Source of the DNA: Diphasiastrum complanatum
Lineage: Eukaryota > Streptophyta > Lycopodiopsida > Lycopodiales > Lycopodiaceae
Length of the DNA: 64,000 bases
Reading direction: 5' to 3'
Assembly: GCA_029204225.1 (NCBI GenBank)
Contig: CM055107.1
Span: 5,928,873-5,992,872, forward strand
The notes below the pieces were generated by a model. It was not told the origin of the DNA. It did no database searches and saw only the letters and a program-made list of their open reading frames with translations. Below are positions 61,561 to 64,000 of the stretch, in pieces. Position 1 is the first letter of the stretch, and each line of letters opens with the position of its first letter. Position numbers and translations under genes: made by a program.

Positions 61561-62399
61561 AAGAGCTCCATTACTTTTTTTATATGCTCTTTTTTGAGCT
61601 TATTCTACACAATGATAATTGAATAGTTGAAGATTTTGTTGATTTTGAATACGGGCTTGTGTAAACATATCTTTTGCATGAGATCTTTTAAAAAAAAAAT
61701 TGCTCTCAGCCTACGTCCTTACAACAACCTTCTCTTTATTTGTGTGAAGCTAATTTGGTTGTTAAAATTTTTGTTTTAAATTGTTCTTGCTTGCTAATCA
61801 ACAATTTGTCATAACTAGCTTGTAATGATGATGGAAATGAAAGTAGCAATGCATCCAATCTTTTTTGTGGATTAAATAGATCCATTTAAGGACCACAATT
61901 TTCAAATAACGGGATTAATAAATAATTCTTAATCAAGACTAATAATATTATTTAAACATGTTACAAAAATCCACTAAGATGTCTAATTTGGATAACAATT
62001 GGTGCTCTGAAAAATATTTAAGATACATTCTAAACTATATAAAAAGATTTATAATTTATAAAAATATGGTCTTAAAATATTCCAAATCATAAAATATAGT
62101 CTCAATTTACTTAAATTGTATTTTATCTATGATTTTTTCTCCTTCTTACAAATGTCATGTGCTTTGCTTTCTAGATTTGGGTATACTAATAGTCCCATTA
62201 TTGATGAAGTTAATAAATTTGATATTTTGATTAGCGATAGAAAAATTGAATGCAATTCTATCATGGATGAACATGGAAGCACTATTGCATAAAATAATAT
62301 TGTATTGGAAATTGATAGCAAGTTTTTTTTCTTCTCAAGAAATATGACCTTAGATTATAAATTTTTAAAAAAGTACAAAGAAACAAAATTTTTAAAGAA
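61561..62399. other. no gene seen
   Basis: Very AT-rich, nothing recognisable. Confidence 0.5.
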
Positions 62400-64000
62400 G
62401 CATAGGCTTTGTCAGCCTCTTTAAAGAGGAATAGAGGGGAGCTGTAAAAATCACCATTCCCAAGTTCTCTACTATTCTTGTCCAGCCAAATGTTCCACAA
62501 TACATTGCCAAAAATCATTGGAGTTTGCATCATCAAACGTAATATCGTTTGACAGAAGATCTAGATGACTGAATCTCTTAAACCTGACATGAAAGCATGC
62601 AATAAAAAGGTCAGTAACAATTTTCCAAAGTAGAGCATAGTACTGAAAGAACAAATGTATCACATTCTCATCAAACATTTTACACTTAGAGTAGAAATGT
62701 GACACATCCCCTCTATAATTGATACATAAAGAAAGAGAGAGTTGAAGGATCCTCGTGAAAAAGACTCTAAGCTTGTTTTGATCTTAAAGTTAAGACAGAA
62801 TCTAGATTTCCAAAGGTGGGAGGGGTCAAAAACTTTTCATTTCGAGTTGTACCACGAGAAAGTGAAATTAGTTTCTTTAGTAGGAGAAAAAATAGAGTAG
62901 GAAATATTGTCTGATTTGTCATGAAAGTCCATTTTTCATTGTAGTCAGAAGCAGCACAAGTAGTCAAGGGGCCAACATTGCCAGACGAAAAGGCAGTTTT
63001 GCGAGAGGAGAGACCCAGTTCAACTTTGCGACGAGAGATAATATTAGAGTAAATCGAGTTCATGATATGGTCCCAAGCAACAAGCCCCTGACAAGTCAAA
63101 GTCTGCTCTCGATCAAAGCCAGAAGTTTAGAGTTAATGGTAATCACCTTAGAAAACCAGAGAGAATCCAAAGGAGAAACAAAACTAATCCATTACAAAAA
63201 AGTATGCTCCCGCATAGAGAGAGTAATATTGACTTGAATAAAGGAGGAAGAGAGATAAGAGCAGGAAGGATGATTGAGTAAATTCTAGAAAGTAAGAATG
63301 AGGGTTATTGACATCGAATGAAGGAAGAGGAGAAAGAATAGTTGTCATCATGAGAATCAAGGGTTGAGGAGAAACGAAGCTGGCATGAATACGTCTATAA
63401 AATGAACTAAGAGAGATGATAACCAAAACCACCTAGTTCTTTGGGAGCCATGTAGATATCCCAATTCAAAAGGCTAGGTCTATTATTTCAAAGGAATTTT
63501 CAAAAAGTCTTAGCATTAGATAGAGAATGGGAAGGGGGAAAGAACCAGATAAAAAGAAAATTGGTGAACTAGGAGGAATGATATGTTTAAAAACAATGAG
63601 CATAAAAGGATAATTTAAAAGAGTTCCAAAAAAGTATTGGGATCTAATTTTGTCAGTAATCCAGTTAAATCGGTCTCTGTTAGAATACGAGGCACCTAGA
63701 GGGAAGCCAATATATTTAAAGATGGTTTATGAGGAAGGACGTTTAAACCTACACCTTAACACCAATCAGGGGGAGCATCATGAGAGAGAACAACGATATC
63801 AGATTATTAGTAGTTAATCAAAGACGCTGAAAAGTCATAGAAACGAGCAAGCTCAATAAGGAGAAGGGAAGTAGATTAGTGACGAAGCTCGATAATGTAG
63901 GCCAAATCGTTAGCGAAGAGTTTATGGCTTAACCACAATCTAGCATGCTAAGAATCAGAGAATGATAGCATTGAATTACAAATGAGCAAAAGTACAAGAA
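62400..64000 (-). pseudogene. decayed LINE, 3' half of the reverse transcriptase ORF
   Basis: Read right to left from the window edge on the minus strand, with many stops and frameshifts. LFANDLAYIIEL near 63900 (usual FADD motif with one catalytic Asp replaced by Asn). Near 63400-63730: FPLGASYSNRDRFN, then SGSFPLPILYLMLR and IDLAFWIGISTWLPK, the thumb and connection region of plant LINE RTs. Zinc-finger RT end near 62490-62705 (FYSKCKMFDENVIHLFFQYY, NDFWQCIVEHLAGQ). The 5' half lies beyond the window. Confidence 0.75.

Overview
The window looks like nuclear DNA of a land plant with a large, repeat-rich, AT-rich genome. Most of it is decayed LTR retrotransposon sequence of the Ty1/copia type. 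There are also LINE remnants, a tRNA-derived SINE, two Helitron-like 3' ends and many long GA/CT/AT microsatellites. Only two host genes can be recognised: a complete EXORDIUM-like cell-wall/apoplast gene (6114-7142, minus strand) and the last four exons of a plant CDKG/PITSLRE-type cyclin-dependent kinase (52590-53364, minus strand). Both are plant-type genes, and several elements use the tRNA-iMet primer site typical of plant copia elements. The species cannot be named from this window.

Layout. 1-4650: a copia pol remnant, then a reversed gag piece stopped by an LTR fragment, then a second copia 5' end (LTR, primer site, gag). 4651-7600: the EXORDIUM-like gene with its flanks and a TATA box. 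7600-16700: mostly gene-poor AT-rich DNA with a GC-rich island, a SINE and two LTR pieces. 16737-21760: one structurally complete but inactive copia element with both LTRs. 21761-25000: a 206-bp tandem duplication, an unexplained cluster of nine short palindromes, and an LTR carrying a GA microsatellite. 25000-39033: several reversed copia elements, including a gag-RT deletion derivative and an inverted pair of LTRs. 39034-48650: a nested and apparently inverted structure, in which an LTR element (here 'H') inserted into a copia element (here 'F') now has its two ends 8 kb apart in opposite orientation. 48650-51130: an orphan ORF, a minisatellite and a Helitron end. 51130-54790: the CDKG exons. 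54790-64000: a second Helitron end, a reversed LTR element with a coiled-coil ORF next to its polypurine tract, a decayed copia pol, and a decayed LINE running off the window.

The two host genes show no functional link. The rest is a record of repeated nesting, local tandem duplication and microsatellite growth inside LTRs. The most notable signals are the split H-in-F insertion with matching 5-bp target duplications, repeated primer-binding sites in two unrelated elements, the palindrome cluster at 23.1-23.55 kb, and the missing 5' exons of the kinase gene. LTR families are labelled A to K here only for cross-reference; the labels are mine.
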